In this document: positions 26,244-33,408 of the stretch, piece after piece
Position numbering within the stretch: the first letter of the stretch is position 1
Layout: each line of letters opens with the position of its first letter
Source: JBCBTJ01 sp039818665
Lineage (GTDB): Bacteria; Pseudomonadota; Alphaproteobacteria; Caulobacterales; Hyphomonadaceae
Assembly (NCBI GenBank): GCA_039818665.1
Contig: JBCBTJ010000009.1
Coordinates: 3,343-67,342, forward strand
Direction: 5' to 3'
DNA length: 64,000 bases
The notes under the pieces: model-generated
Told to the model about the DNA's origin: nothing
What the model saw: only the letters and a program-made list of their open reading frames with translations
Database searches by the model: none
Position numbers and translations under genes: made by a program

Positions 26244-26771
26244 ATGCACGATACCTTTCATCCGGATGAGGCGGACGGCGACGTAGAGACAGTTGTCGTC
26301 GCTGGGCGAGTCAAATGGTTTGATACCGCCAAAGGCTACGGCTTCGTCGTGCCGGACGAAGGCGATTCTTCCGGTATTTCCGAAGACATAATGCTGCACA
26401 TCAGCGCGCTGCGGAAAATCGACGAGTCCACCGCCGATGAAGGCGCGCGGATCTCCTGCGAAGCAGTCCGGCGCGATCGCGGCTGGCAGGTCGCTCAGAT
26501 CTTGGAAATGGACCGCCCGAACGCCTCGGTCGTTGAGGAAGGCGACGCCTTGCTGAGTTTTGAACCGGCCATTGTGAAATGGTTCGATCGAAACAAAGGC
26601 TATGGCTTCGTCCAGAGACCGGGCGGCAAGGAAGACATATTCCTGCACATCGTCGTGCTTCGCCGGGCGGGGTTCGACGACATCGCCGATGGGACTGAAT
26701 TGAATATCCGCGTCCAACGCGGACCTAAAGGCGAAAATGTCGCCATGGTGAAACCGGCGAGCGAGGCCTGA
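26244..26771 (+). CDS. Two-domain cold-shock protein
   Basis: This 175-residue protein contains two cold-shock domains, the RNA- and ssDNA-binding OB fold that melts RNA structure. Domain 1 (about residues 19-85) starts GRVKWFDTAKGYGFV, and domain 2 (about 108-172) starts AIVKWFDRNKGYGFVQ. Both keep the RNP1-type KGYGFV, while the RNP2 motif is DIMLHIS in domain 1 and DIFLHI in domain 2. This fused form is characteristic of alphaproteobacteria (Caulobacter CspC/CspD-like). A 148-nt leader separates it from tRNA-Glu. The Shine-Dalgarno sequence (AAGGGGA) is 12 nt or more upstream. Stationary-phase or cold control is likely from the family but not shown. Confidence 0.92.
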   Translation: MHDTFHPDEADGDVETVVVAGRVKWFDTAKGYGFVVPDEGDSSGISEDIMLHISALRKIDESTADEGARISCEAVRRDRGWQVAQILEMDRPNASVVEEGDALLSFEPAIVKWFDRNKGYGFVQRPGGKEDIFLHIVVLRRAGFDDIADGTELNIRVQRGPKGENVAMVKPASEA

Positions 26772-26816
26772 TCCTTTCGGTTGCCTCGGCTGTATCGCTT
26801 ATCTAGACCTCTTATC

Positions 26817-27275
26817 ATGCTCAAGCTTGTCTCGCTCGTTATCGCCGTCACCGTCTCAGCCGCGTCGGCGGCCGCTCAGCTATCGGAGCTCAAAATCGAA
26901 AGCGGCGATGCGGTTCACCTGTTTCAGGTGGAGCTGGCGGATGATCCCGAAGAGATTTCGCGCGGCCTAATGGACCGCTTAGAGCTTCCAGCCGATCACG
27001 GCATGATTTTTGATTTCGGCGCGCCCCGAGAGGCGACGATGTGGATGAAAAACACACCCTTGCCGCTCGACATGCTGTTTATCGCTCCTGACGGCACCGT
27101 CTTAGCGATTGCAAAAAACACGGTCCCGTTCTCCGAGCGCATCGTGAATCCGGGCGTGCCCGTCAAATCTGTGTTGGAGCTCAATGCGGGGACGTCGGAC
27201 GCGCTCGGAATCGCGCCGGGCGACAAGGTGATCCACACCGTCTTCAGCAATACTGAGAATGAAGGCGGCGACTGA
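26817..27275 (+). CDS. DUF192 secreted protein
   Basis: This 152-residue protein has a signal peptide (about 18 residues, cleavage near AAAQ) and a single DUF192 domain. It is recognised by the blocks ELADDPEEISRGLMDRLELP, the MIFDFGAPREATMWMKNTPLPLDMLFI segment and SVLELNAG. DUF192 proteins form small beta-barrels of unknown function in the periplasm. The longer frame to 26781 was not used because the ATG at 26817 begins the signal peptide. The following thioesterase gene starts inside its last 17 nt, which implies translational coupling. Confidence 0.85.
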   Translation: MLKLVSLVIAVTVSAASAAAQLSELKIESGDAVHLFQVELADDPEEISRGLMDRLELPADHGMIFDFGAPREATMWMKNTPLPLDMLFIAPDGTVLAIAKNTVPFSERIVNPGVPVKSVLELNAGTSDALGIAPGDKVIHTVFSNTENEGGD

Positions 27276-27708
27276 CTCGGACCGACATGGTAAGCCGCCC
27301 GAGGGGTTTAAGATCTCCGAAGGGCGGGGGCCGTTCACGACTCACAACGGCCCTGTATATCGCGCCGTCGAGCGCGGCGATCATCGATCGGGATTGATCG
27401 TCCTAGACCGTCATTGCAACGGAATGGGCATCTTGCATGGCGGCATGGCCTCGGCCTTCGCGGACGGCGCCTTGGCATGGGGCATATGGGGCCTCGTCGG
27501 TCGCTCCGGCGTCACACTCAAACTCAATATGACGTTCATGGAGGCAGTCCGTGAAGGCGACTGGTTGGAAGCCCGGCCGCGCGTCACGGGCATTGTCGGC
27601 GACATAGTTCACGCTAGCGCCGATCTCGTAGTGGGATCGGAAAAGCTCAGCGCTCGGGCGGACGCCGTGTTTCGCGCCCGACCGAAACCAGCACGCGCGC
27701 AGGCGTAA
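27259..27708 (+). CDS. PaaI-family hot-dog thioesterase
   Basis: This 149-residue hot-dog-fold protein of the PaaI/YdiI type hydrolyses acyl-CoA or aryl-CoA thioesters. The family signature is GMGILHGGMASAFADGALAW, with HGG in the helix start and an acidic residue (Asp) at the catalytic position, followed by LKLNMTFMEAVREGDWLEA. The ATG at 27259 lies within the end of the DUF192 gene, overlapping by 17 nt, so expression is probably coupled. The substrate is unknown. Confidence 0.86.
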   Translation: MKAATDSDRHGKPPEGFKISEGRGPFTTHNGPVYRAVERGDHRSGLIVLDRHCNGMGILHGGMASAFADGALAWGIWGLVGRSGVTLKLNMTFMEAVREGDWLEARPRVTGIVGDIVHASADLVVGSEKLSARADAVFRARPKPARAQA

Positions 27709-27897
27709 CCTGATCGGCTGACTCTTGAAGTGACCTCTCGTGCCAGCGCGACCGGGCCGTCGCCATCGCAGCGATCACGCTAGCGAGGTGTGGGTCACAG
27801 CATGCTGATCAAGCTGACCGCGCGTTTTTGGGGTTCTGTACGTTTGTGCATTGCGAAGCGCCCTGAAAGCCCGCTATTGCTTGGCTCGGCCGACGGT

Positions 27898-27974
27898 CGG
27901 AGCGTGGCGCAGCCTGGTAGCGCACCTGGTTTGGGACCAGGGGGTCGGAGGTTCGAATCCTCTCGCTCCGACCA
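27898..27974 (+). tRNA. tRNA-Pro (TGG)
   Basis: The acceptor CGGAGCG pairs with CGCTCCG. The anticodon stem CCTGG/CCAGG encloses TTTGGGA, with TGG at 27932-27934. The T-arm has GGTTCGAAT, and CCA is encoded at 27972-27974. The preceding 189 nt after the thioesterase gene show no gene. Confidence 0.97.
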
Positions 27975-28000
27975 GCGGCGGATCTCAGAGGAGACGATCC

Positions 28001-28306
28001 ATGACAGCCAGAATCTACAAGCCGGCCAAAACCGCCATGCAGTCGGGGCGGGCGAAAACGGCCGATTGGGTTTTGGTGTTTGAAAGCGCCGGCGAGCGGC
28101 GTTCAGATCCGCTTATGGGATGGACATCAATCGACGACACCGACGGTCAGGTGCGAATTACATTCGAGACCCGTGAACAAGCAATCGCTTATGCTAAAAG
28201 GGAAGGATTGGCGTTTACGGTGGAAGAGCCGCGCGACGCTAAGCGGCTTGTGAAATCCTATTCGGCGAATTTCGACGCCGCTCGAAAGCAGCCCTGGACT
28301 CACTAG
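28001..28306 (+). CDS. Complex I accessory subunit, NDUFS4-like (ETC complex I conserved region)
   Basis: This 101-residue protein is homologous to the mitochondrial 18-kDa NDUFS4 subunit, which stabilises the NADH-oxidising arm of respiratory complex I. It matches MTARIYKPAKTAMQSG at the N-terminus, then WVLVFE, the DPLMGWTSIDDT block, VRITFETREQAIAYAKREG and a C-terminal YSANFD. This accessory subunit is found in alphaproteobacteria and mitochondria. The ATG at 28001 follows GAGGAG. It lies between tRNA-Pro and tRNA-Arg, away from the nuo operon, an arrangement I recall from several alphaproteobacteria. Confidence 0.9.
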   Translation: MTARIYKPAKTAMQSGRAKTADWVLVFESAGERRSDPLMGWTSIDDTDGQVRITFETREQAIAYAKREGLAFTVEEPRDAKRLVKSYSANFDAARKQPWTH

Positions 28307-28316
28307 CTCAGGAGCG

Positions 28317-28393
28317 GGCCCCTTAGCTCAACTGGATAGAGCACCGGACTTCTAATCCGACGGTTGCAGGTTCGAGTCCTGCAGGGGTCGCCA
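28317..28393 (+). tRNA. tRNA-Arg (TCT)
   Basis: The acceptor GGCCCCT pairs with AGGGGTC. The anticodon arm CCGGA-CTTCTAA-TCCGA has TCT at 28351-28353; the first pair of this stem is a C-A mismatch. The T-arm is GCAGG-TTCGAGT-CCTGC, and CCA is encoded at 28391-28393. Confidence 0.96.
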
Positions 28394-28420
28394 TCGCGCG
28401 TCGACCGGGGGCGCAATGCG

Positions 28421-28450
28421 AAAGCGCCCGAACGACGAACGTCCGGGCGC
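28421..28450 (-). terminator. Terminator of the Gly/Phe-rich protein gene
   Basis: On the minus strand GCGCCCGGACG, a 5-nt loop and CGTTCGGGCGC form an 11-bp stem with one G-U pair, followed by TTTCGCATT. It starts 21 nt after the stop of the gene at 28471. Confidence 0.75.
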
Positions 28451-28470
28451 GAAACGTCTGCGATGAGCGG

Positions 28471-28872
28471 CTAGTATTTCTTCACGAAGCCGCGGCTGTG
28501 GAAGCCTTTCCCGTGAAAGCCCTTGCCGTGGTAGAAGCCTTTGCCGGCGAAGCCGCGGCCATGGAAGCCCTTGCCGCGGAAGCCTTTCTTAAAGCCGCCA
28601 TGAGCGCCGAAACGCTTGCCGTGAAAGCCGCGGCTGCGGAAGCCCCGTCCGCCGCGGAAGCCCCGTCCGCCGCGGAACCCGCGCCCGCCTCTAAAGCCGC
28701 GTCCACGGAAGCCGCGGACTTCGACCACTTTGACGTCGCTTTGCTGGAAGACAGTCTGTTGAACAATGGGGGTGGAAGCGTTGACGCCTTCAGCGGCGGC
28801 CGAGGGAGCGAACACAGCCGCCGCCATGGTGAGAGCGCCCGCGATCGTGGCGACTGGAATGATCTTGGTCAT
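28471..28872 (-). CDS. Secreted basic Gly/Phe/His-rich repeat protein
   Basis: This 133-residue protein has a signal peptide (cleavage near PSAAAEG) and a 40-residue linker. The tail of about 75 residues is a run of degenerate GF-centred units (RGFRG, GRGFRG, KGFHG, HSRGF). The tail is rich in Gly, Phe, Arg, Lys and His and almost free of acidic residues, so it is strongly cationic and probably disordered. I know no family for it. The frame runs to 28977, but the ATG at 28872 has AGGAGAACGACA before it and begins the signal peptide. Possible roles are envelope or polyanion binding and metal binding through His. A strong terminator follows, which argues for a real, transcribed gene. Confidence 0.75.
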   Translation of the reverse strand: MTKIIPVATIAGALTMAAAVFAPSAAAEGVNASTPIVQQTVFQQSDVKVVEVRGFRGRGFRGGRGFRGGRGFRGGRGFRSRGFHGKRFGAHGGFKKGFRGKGFHGRGFAGKGFYHGKGFHGKGFHSRGFVKKY

Positions 28873-29034
28873 TGTCGTTCTCCTATTGTTGCCGTGACGA
28901 GCGGGGCGCCCGCCTTGCCCCAAACAGCTAAGGAGAACCAAATCGGCGGCCACCCGCAATGGACGCATAACCATCATGCGTTAGGGTGAGGGAATGATCA
29001 CAAACGCTTCACAATAGGGCTAGCCGTTGTTGAA

Positions 29035-30192
29035 TTAGTCGGCGCGAACCAATCTCTCAAAAGCGCGCGCGAGATCGTCTTTTAGGTCCTCGATGTCTTC
29101 CAGTCCGACATGAAATCGGACGAGTTCGCCTCCGCTCGCTCCGGACCAATCTCCGGGGAGCCGCCTTAGATTGCGCGCCGGGATCGCGAGGCTCTCAAAC
29201 CCTCCCCACGAGAAACCCAGGCCGAATAATTCCAAACCGTCAAAAAAGGCCGCCAGCCCCGTCTCGGAGGTCGGCTTCAACACCGCGCTGAACAAGCCGC
29301 TGCTTCCGGAGAAGTCGCGCGCCCAAATCTCATGATCTGGATGATCTGGGCGCGCCGGATGCAAAATAAGCTCAACTTCAGATCGAACCGCCAACCAATC
29401 TGCGAGCGTGGAGGCTTGTTCTTGATGATGGTCTAGGCGCGTATGGAGCGTGCGCAAGCCACGAAGGAGGAGGGCGGCGTCGTCCGGGCTTGCGGAGAGC
29501 CCCCAATCTTGCGCGGTTCTTTCAATGAGGCGCGCCGTGCTTGGATCGCCGCTCATGACGGCTCCGCCGAATGCGTCCGAGTGACCGCCGACATATTTGG
29601 TCAGAGCTTGTACCGAGACGTCGACACCCAGCGTCAACGGTTGGAGGAACACGCCCGCGCTCCAAGTGTTGTCGACGACCACGCGCACGTTGCGAGCTTT
29701 CGCGAATTCGACGATCCGGAGCAGATCAGGACACTCAAATGTCAAGGATCCTGGGGTTTCGAGAAAGACGGCCCGCGTTTTCGGAGTGAGCGCCGCTTCA
29801 AGCGCCTCGAAATCGCGGGGCGGGAAGAAGCTGGTCTCCACGCCCATCGCCTTGAGGCGCCGTTCGCAGAATCTGCGCGTTGGCCCGTATAGGCTGTCCT
29901 GAGCAACGATATGATCGCCGGATCTCGTAATTGAAGCGATCGCCAAGGCGCACGCCGTCAATCCGCTTGATGTGAGTTGAACCGCTTGCGCGTCCTCTAA
30001 ATCACGAAGGGCGGCTTCCAACTCGCGATGAACGCTCAGCCCCATCCGGCCGTAGGTTTTTCCAGCCCCATAAAGCTCGTCGGAGGTGTCTAATAAGAGC
30101 GTGGAGCCGCGCTCTACCGGAGGGTTTACGGTGGGGTGAATGCGGCCGCCTTCGCGTTTGTGGATAAGGCGCGTCCGCGGTTTGCGCGTCAT
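29035..30192 (-). CDS. metC: Cystathionine beta-lyase (Cys/Met metabolism PLP enzyme)
   Basis: This 385-residue fold type I PLP enzyme of the trans-sulfuration family cleaves cystathionine to homocysteine, pyruvate and ammonia. The PLP Lys is in VQALTKYVGGHSDAFGG. TYGRMGLSVHRELEAAL, VVVDNTWSAGVFLQP and the C-terminal GFSWGGFESLA are characteristic of the bacterial MetC branch (the SWGG..S block separates it from cystathionine gamma-synthase). The ATG at 30192 overlaps the stop of the sulfurtransferase gene (ATGA). The extension to 30240 would overlap further and was rejected. It is the last gene of the cysK-like, sulfurtransferase, metC operon. Confidence 0.92.
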   Translation of the reverse strand: MTRKPRTRLIHKREGGRIHPTVNPPVERGSTLLLDTSDELYGAGKTYGRMGLSVHRELEAALRDLEDAQAVQLTSSGLTACALAIASITRSGDHIVAQDSLYGPTRRFCERRLKAMGVETSFFPPRDFEALEAALTPKTRAVFLETPGSLTFECPDLLRIVEFAKARNVRVVVDNTWSAGVFLQPLTLGVDVSVQALTKYVGGHSDAFGGAVMSGDPSTARLIERTAQDWGLSASPDDAALLLRGLRTLHTRLDHHQEQASTLADWLAVRSEVELILHPARPDHPDHEIWARDFSGSSGLFSAVLKPTSETGLAAFFDGLELFGLGFSWGGFESLAIPARNLRRLPGDWSGASGGELVRFHVGLEDIEDLKDDLARAFERLVRAD

Positions 30193-31034
30193 GTATTGGT
30201 CTCGATGGGGCGGCTTTTGTCCGAAGCCCAATCCGCCCAAGATCCATCATAGACTGCGACGTTCCAGTTTCCGAGGCGCGCCAAGGCTAGAGCCAGGACC
30301 GCGGCTGAAACGCCGGAGCCGCAGCTCGCAATCGTATCGGCGGTTGTGCTCGCGCCCGCGGCTTCAAATACGCTCCGAAGTTCGGCTTCACTCTTGAGGT
30401 GGCCATCAGTGTTCACGAGGCTGTCCGCCGGCACGTTCAAACTGCCCGGCATGTGTCCAGACGCCAGGTCCTCGCGTGGTTCCGGCGCGGCGCCGGAAAA
30501 CCGTGCGGCGGGACGAGCGTCCAAGACTTGGCCCGCGCCGGCGGCCGCTGCGAAGGTCTGCGCGGCGTCCTTAATCAGGTCAGCGCGGCGCCGCGCTGTG
30601 TAATGTCGCTCGACCGGGATCGGCGGCAGATCCTCGACCTGTCCGCCCATCGCGGTCCAGCCTGAAAAGCCGCCATCCAGCACGAATATCTCTTCGTGTC
30701 CCATGGCTCGAAACATCCACCAGACGCGCGCCGAAGCGAAGAAATTGTTGGCGTCGTAAACGACTAGCCTATGCCCGTCGCCCAGCCCCAACCGTCTGAC
30801 GCGGGATGAGAATTTCACCGCGTCCGGAAGCATGTGGGGCAATCCGGCGTCTGTGTCGGCGATCTCATCGATATCAAAAAAAACCGCTCCGGGAATGTGC
30901 GCTCGTTCGTAGCTTTGAAAGGCGGTCTCAGGCCGCGTTACCCAAGGACCGAACCACGTGGCGTCGATGACGCGAAGGTCAGGCGCTTGCAACTGATCTT
31001 TGAGCCAAGACGGCGATACGATCGGATCATTCAT
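30189..31034 (-). CDS. Rhodanese/3-mercaptopyruvate sulfurtransferase
   Basis: This 281-residue protein has two rhodanese domains. The active-site Cys lies in IASCGSGVSAAV; the CGSGV(S/T)A loop is the signature of 3-mercaptopyruvate rather than thiosulfate sulfurtransferases (SseA-like). The N-terminal domain contains HIPGAVFFDIDEIAD and the linker KSEAELRSVFEAAG. The ATG at 31034 follows GCGAGGACT and lies 9 nt behind the cysteine synthase stop, and its own stop overlaps metC. In this operon it could move sulfur from cysteine-derived mercaptopyruvate. Confidence 0.9.
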   Translation of the reverse strand: MNDPIVSPSWLKDQLQAPDLRVIDATWFGPWVTRPETAFQSYERAHIPGAVFFDIDEIADTDAGLPHMLPDAVKFSSRVRRLGLGDGHRLVVYDANNFFASARVWWMFRAMGHEEIFVLDGGFSGWTAMGGQVEDLPPIPVERHYTARRRADLIKDAAQTFAAAAGAGQVLDARPAARFSGAAPEPREDLASGHMPGSLNVPADSLVNTDGHLKSEAELRSVFEAAGASTTADTIASCGSGVSAAVLALALARLGNWNVAVYDGSWADWASDKSRPIETNT

Positions 31035-31043
31035 AGTCCTCGC

Positions 31044-32048
31044 CTAGGCCTCCAACCAACTCGGCGTCGGTAAATCCTTCGAGCGAAGGAATTCCGGATT
31101 GAACAGTTTTGACTGATATCGGTTCCCATAGTCGCAGAGGATCGTCACGATCGTGTGCCCGGGACCAAGCTCCTTGGCGAGCTGAACGGCGCCCGCAATG
31201 TTGATGCCGGCCGACCCGCCTAGGCAGAGTCCCTCTTCTTGCACCAGATCGAAGAGTATTTGTAGCGCATCCGCATCATGTATCCGATATGCGTGATCAA
31301 CGACAACGTCCTGCAAGTTAGCGGTGATCCGCGATTGACCGATGCCTTCTGTGATCGAGGTGCCTTCGGCTTTCAGTTCTCCATTGGCGTAGTAACCGTA
31401 TAGCGAAGCGCCGCCAGGATCGGCGATGCCGATCTGGATGTCAGGATTGCGCTCCTTGAGCGCCATGGAGACGCCGCCCAACGTGCCGCCGGAGCCGACG
31501 GCGCAGATGAACCCGTCGACGGCGCCGTCCAAATCGTTGAATATCTCAGGGCCGGTTGTCTCAAAGTGCGCGCGGCGGTTGGCGACGTTGTCGAATTGGT
31601 TCGCCCAGATCGCGCCGTTCGGTGTTGTTTCGTTCAACTCGTCAGCCAGGCGCCCGGAATACTTCACGTAGTGATTGGGGTTCGCGTAGGGGACGGCGTC
31701 GACTTCCACGAGTTCGGCCCCCAACAGCCGGATCGCGTCTTTCTTCTCTTTGCTTTGGGTGCGCGGGAACACGATGACCGATTTATAGCCGAGCGCATTG
31801 CCGACAAGCGCAAGGCCGATGCCGGTGTTTCCGGCGGTGCCTTCGACGATCGTACCGCCCGGCCGCAATCGGCCCGTTTCCTCAGCGTCTCGAATGATGC
31901 CAAGGGCCGCCCTGTCCTTCACCGATTGTCCTGGATTAAGGAACTCGGCTTTGCCCAATATCAGACAATCTGTCTCTTCAGATGCTCGCTTCAATTTGAT
32001 CAAAGGCGTGTCGCCGATTGCGTCGACGACCGAGCCGTGAATCGCCAT
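31044..32048 (-). CDS. Cysteine synthase family protein (CysK-like)
   Basis: This 334-residue fold type II PLP enzyme, in the O-acetylserine sulfhydrylase family, makes cysteine from O-acetylserine and sulfide. The PLP Lys is in NPGQSVKDRAAL. The phosphate- and substrate-binding loop reads EGTAGNTGIGLA instead of the usual EPTSGNTG, a variant I associate with the group related to fungal Cys12. SGGTLGG is also present. The longer frame to 32165 was rejected: the ATG at 32048 has GGAGGG upstream and starts the conserved MAIHGSVVDAIGDTP. It is the first gene of the operon with the sulfurtransferase and metC, and is divergent from the chrR-like gene. Confidence 0.9.
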   Translation of the reverse strand: MAIHGSVVDAIGDTPLIKLKRASEETDCLILGKAEFLNPGQSVKDRAALGIIRDAEETGRLRPGGTIVEGTAGNTGIGLALVGNALGYKSVIVFPRTQSKEKKDAIRLLGAELVEVDAVPYANPNHYVKYSGRLADELNETTPNGAIWANQFDNVANRRAHFETTGPEIFNDLDGAVDGFICAVGSGGTLGGVSMALKERNPDIQIGIADPGGASLYGYYANGELKAEGTSITEGIGQSRITANLQDVVVDHAYRIHDADALQILFDLVQEEGLCLGGSAGINIAGAVQLAKELGPGHTIVTILCDYGNRYQSKLFNPEFLRSKDLPTPSWLEA

Positions 32049-32112
32049 AGGGGCCCTCCGAATGTGCGCGGAGGCTAGGCGGGCCCGGGCTGTGGCGCAA
32101 GCGTTGCGAAAG

Positions 32113-32140
32113 TGATCCGATTCAAAAGCGGCCGCGTAGG
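32113..32140 (+). promoter_or_regulatory. Predicted ECF (RpoE/ChrR-type) promoter before the chrR-like gene
   Basis: TGATCC (32113-32118) is followed after exactly 16 nt by CGTA (32135-32138). The same TGATCC-N16-CGTA occurs upstream of the converging photolyase operon. It resembles the Rhodobacter RpoE promoter as I remember it (TGATCC, N18, TAAGA-like). The -10 is so close to the ATG at 32147 that the transcript would be almost leaderless. Confidence 0.5.
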
Positions 32141-32146
32141 AGGGAT

Positions 32147-32701
32147 ATGGCACACTCAGCTTCACATCCAGCGGTCGACGCTCACGCCGTATTTATGTTG
32201 GACCACGCCGCCGGAGCGCTTCCTCCGGCGCTATCATTGGCGGGCGATCTGCACGCGATATTGAGCGCGGAAGGCGCTGATGTGGCGAGCGATTGGGCGG
32301 TCATTGGCGGCGCGCTCCTCGAACGGTTTGACGCTGCCGCCGGCGGCGTCATGCGTCGGCGGCCGGACCGCGCCAGTCCGATTACAGCGCGACAAATCCT
32401 CGAAACGGATTTCGAACGTTTAAAATGGCGGCGCGGCCTGTCTGGGGTCGGCTACTGCCGCACAGGCGCGCCGGGAAGTCGGTTCATGCGGTTGCGGGAC
32501 GACGAAGCGGCTCCCCGTCACAATCACAATTGTCTGGAAGCTACGGTAGTTCTGACTGGTTCGTTCGAAGACGGCCGAGGAACGTATCATCGAGGCGACC
32601 TCGTTCTCGCGTCCGAAGGCGACGAGCATAAACCGCGCGGGGTCGGCGGCGACTGCATCTGCTTCGTGGCGCGCGAACGCGGCCGTCTGTGGATTATGTG
32701 A
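32147..32701 (+). CDS. ChrR-like cupin protein (anti-ECF-sigma type)
   Basis: This 184-residue protein is similar to ChrR, the zinc anti-sigma factor that holds RpoE until singlet oxygen appears. The C-terminal cupin keeps metal ligands in PRHNHNCLEATVVL and GDEHKP, and ends like ChrR in DCICFVA. The N-terminal anti-sigma region (DHAAGALPPALSLAGDLHAIL, then WAVIGGALLE) aligns with ChrR and keeps one His, but the CxxC pair that binds the second part of the zinc site is absent (position reads LSAEGAD). No ECF sigma gene is adjacent. It could be a zinc-free anti-sigma, a sensor for another sigma, or a repurposed cupin. The ATG at 32147 follows AGGAGGG. DUF6134-like and FeS photolyase genes follow on the same strand. 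Confidence 0.7.
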   Translation: MAHSASHPAVDAHAVFMLDHAAGALPPALSLAGDLHAILSAEGADVASDWAVIGGALLERFDAAAGGVMRRRPDRASPITARQILETDFERLKWRRGLSGVGYCRTGAPGSRFMRLRDDEAAPRHNHNCLEATVVLTGSFEDGRGTYHRGDLVLASEGDEHKPRGVGGDCICFVARERGRLWIM

Positions 32702-32715
32702 GCGAGGAGCGAACG

Positions 32716-33405
32716 ATGAGACAGCTGTTTGTCGGAGCGATTGCGGTTTTTGCAGTCTTTGGCGCGACACCGGTCGCCTTGGCCACAGAAGCCGAGCGGC
32801 CGCCGGCGATTTGGACGCCGATCGGCGGGGAAGAGATCCGCTTTGATGTCTTCCGGAAGGGCGACAAGCGCTTCGGAACACATGTTTTGCGATTCGAGCG
32901 GCTCGAGGATGGCGCGCTAAAGGTCGTGAACGATATCGATCTGAAAGTGCGCTTTGGTCCGATCGTACCGTTCCGCTACCGCCACGACAGCGTCGAGCTT
33001 TGGCGCGACGGGGCTCTCGTCTCGCTTGACGGCGAAACGCTGAAGGAGGGCGATGAGCTTTCCGTGGATGCGGCGCTCAACGAAAAGTCCATGCAGGTGC
33101 GCGGCGATGGTTTCGAAGGCGCAGCGCCCGCCGACATCATTCCGTCCAGCCACTGGAACATCGGCCAAGTCTATTCCGATGTCATCTTGTCGTCGGAGAA
33201 TGGCGAGCTGATGGACATCGAGACAGAGAATTTGGGGCGCGAGACGGTTGCGCTATCTGATGGCTCGTCGATCGAGGCCACCCGGTACAGATTGGTCGCC
33301 GATCTTACGGTCGATCTTTGGTATGATGACCAAGGACGCTGGGTGAAGTGCCTGTTTGAGGCGCGTGGACAGACCGTGGAATACGTCCTCTCCGCGCTGT
33401 ACTAA
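32716..33405 (+). CDS. Exported DUF6134-like protein
   Basis: This 229-residue protein has a clear signal peptide (cleavage near ALATEA) and a beta-rich mature domain with EIRFDVFRKGDKRFGTH, VVNDIDLKVRFGPIVPFRYRH and a C-terminal LWYDDQGRWVKCLFEARG. The pattern fits the DUF6134 family; the number is from memory and is moderately certain. The ATG at 32716 follows GAGGAG. The gene lies 14 nt after the chrR-like gene and 3 nt before the FeS photolyase gene, so it belongs to the stress operon. An envelope function in photo-oxidative stress is inferred from that context only. Confidence 0.7.
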   Translation: MRQLFVGAIAVFAVFGATPVALATEAERPPAIWTPIGGEEIRFDVFRKGDKRFGTHVLRFERLEDGALKVVNDIDLKVRFGPIVPFRYRHDSVELWRDGALVSLDGETLKEGDELSVDAALNEKSMQVRGDGFEGAAPADIIPSSHWNIGQVYSDVILSSENGELMDIETENLGRETVALSDGSSIEATRYRLVADLTVDLWYDDQGRWVKCLFEARGQTVEYVLSALY

Positions 33406-33408
33406 GCG

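Noticed and set aside
28600..28700. CRISPR-like short direct repeats
   Set aside because: The repeats are codon-periodic within the Gly/Phe-rich gene, without spacers of constant length, and no cas genes are near.
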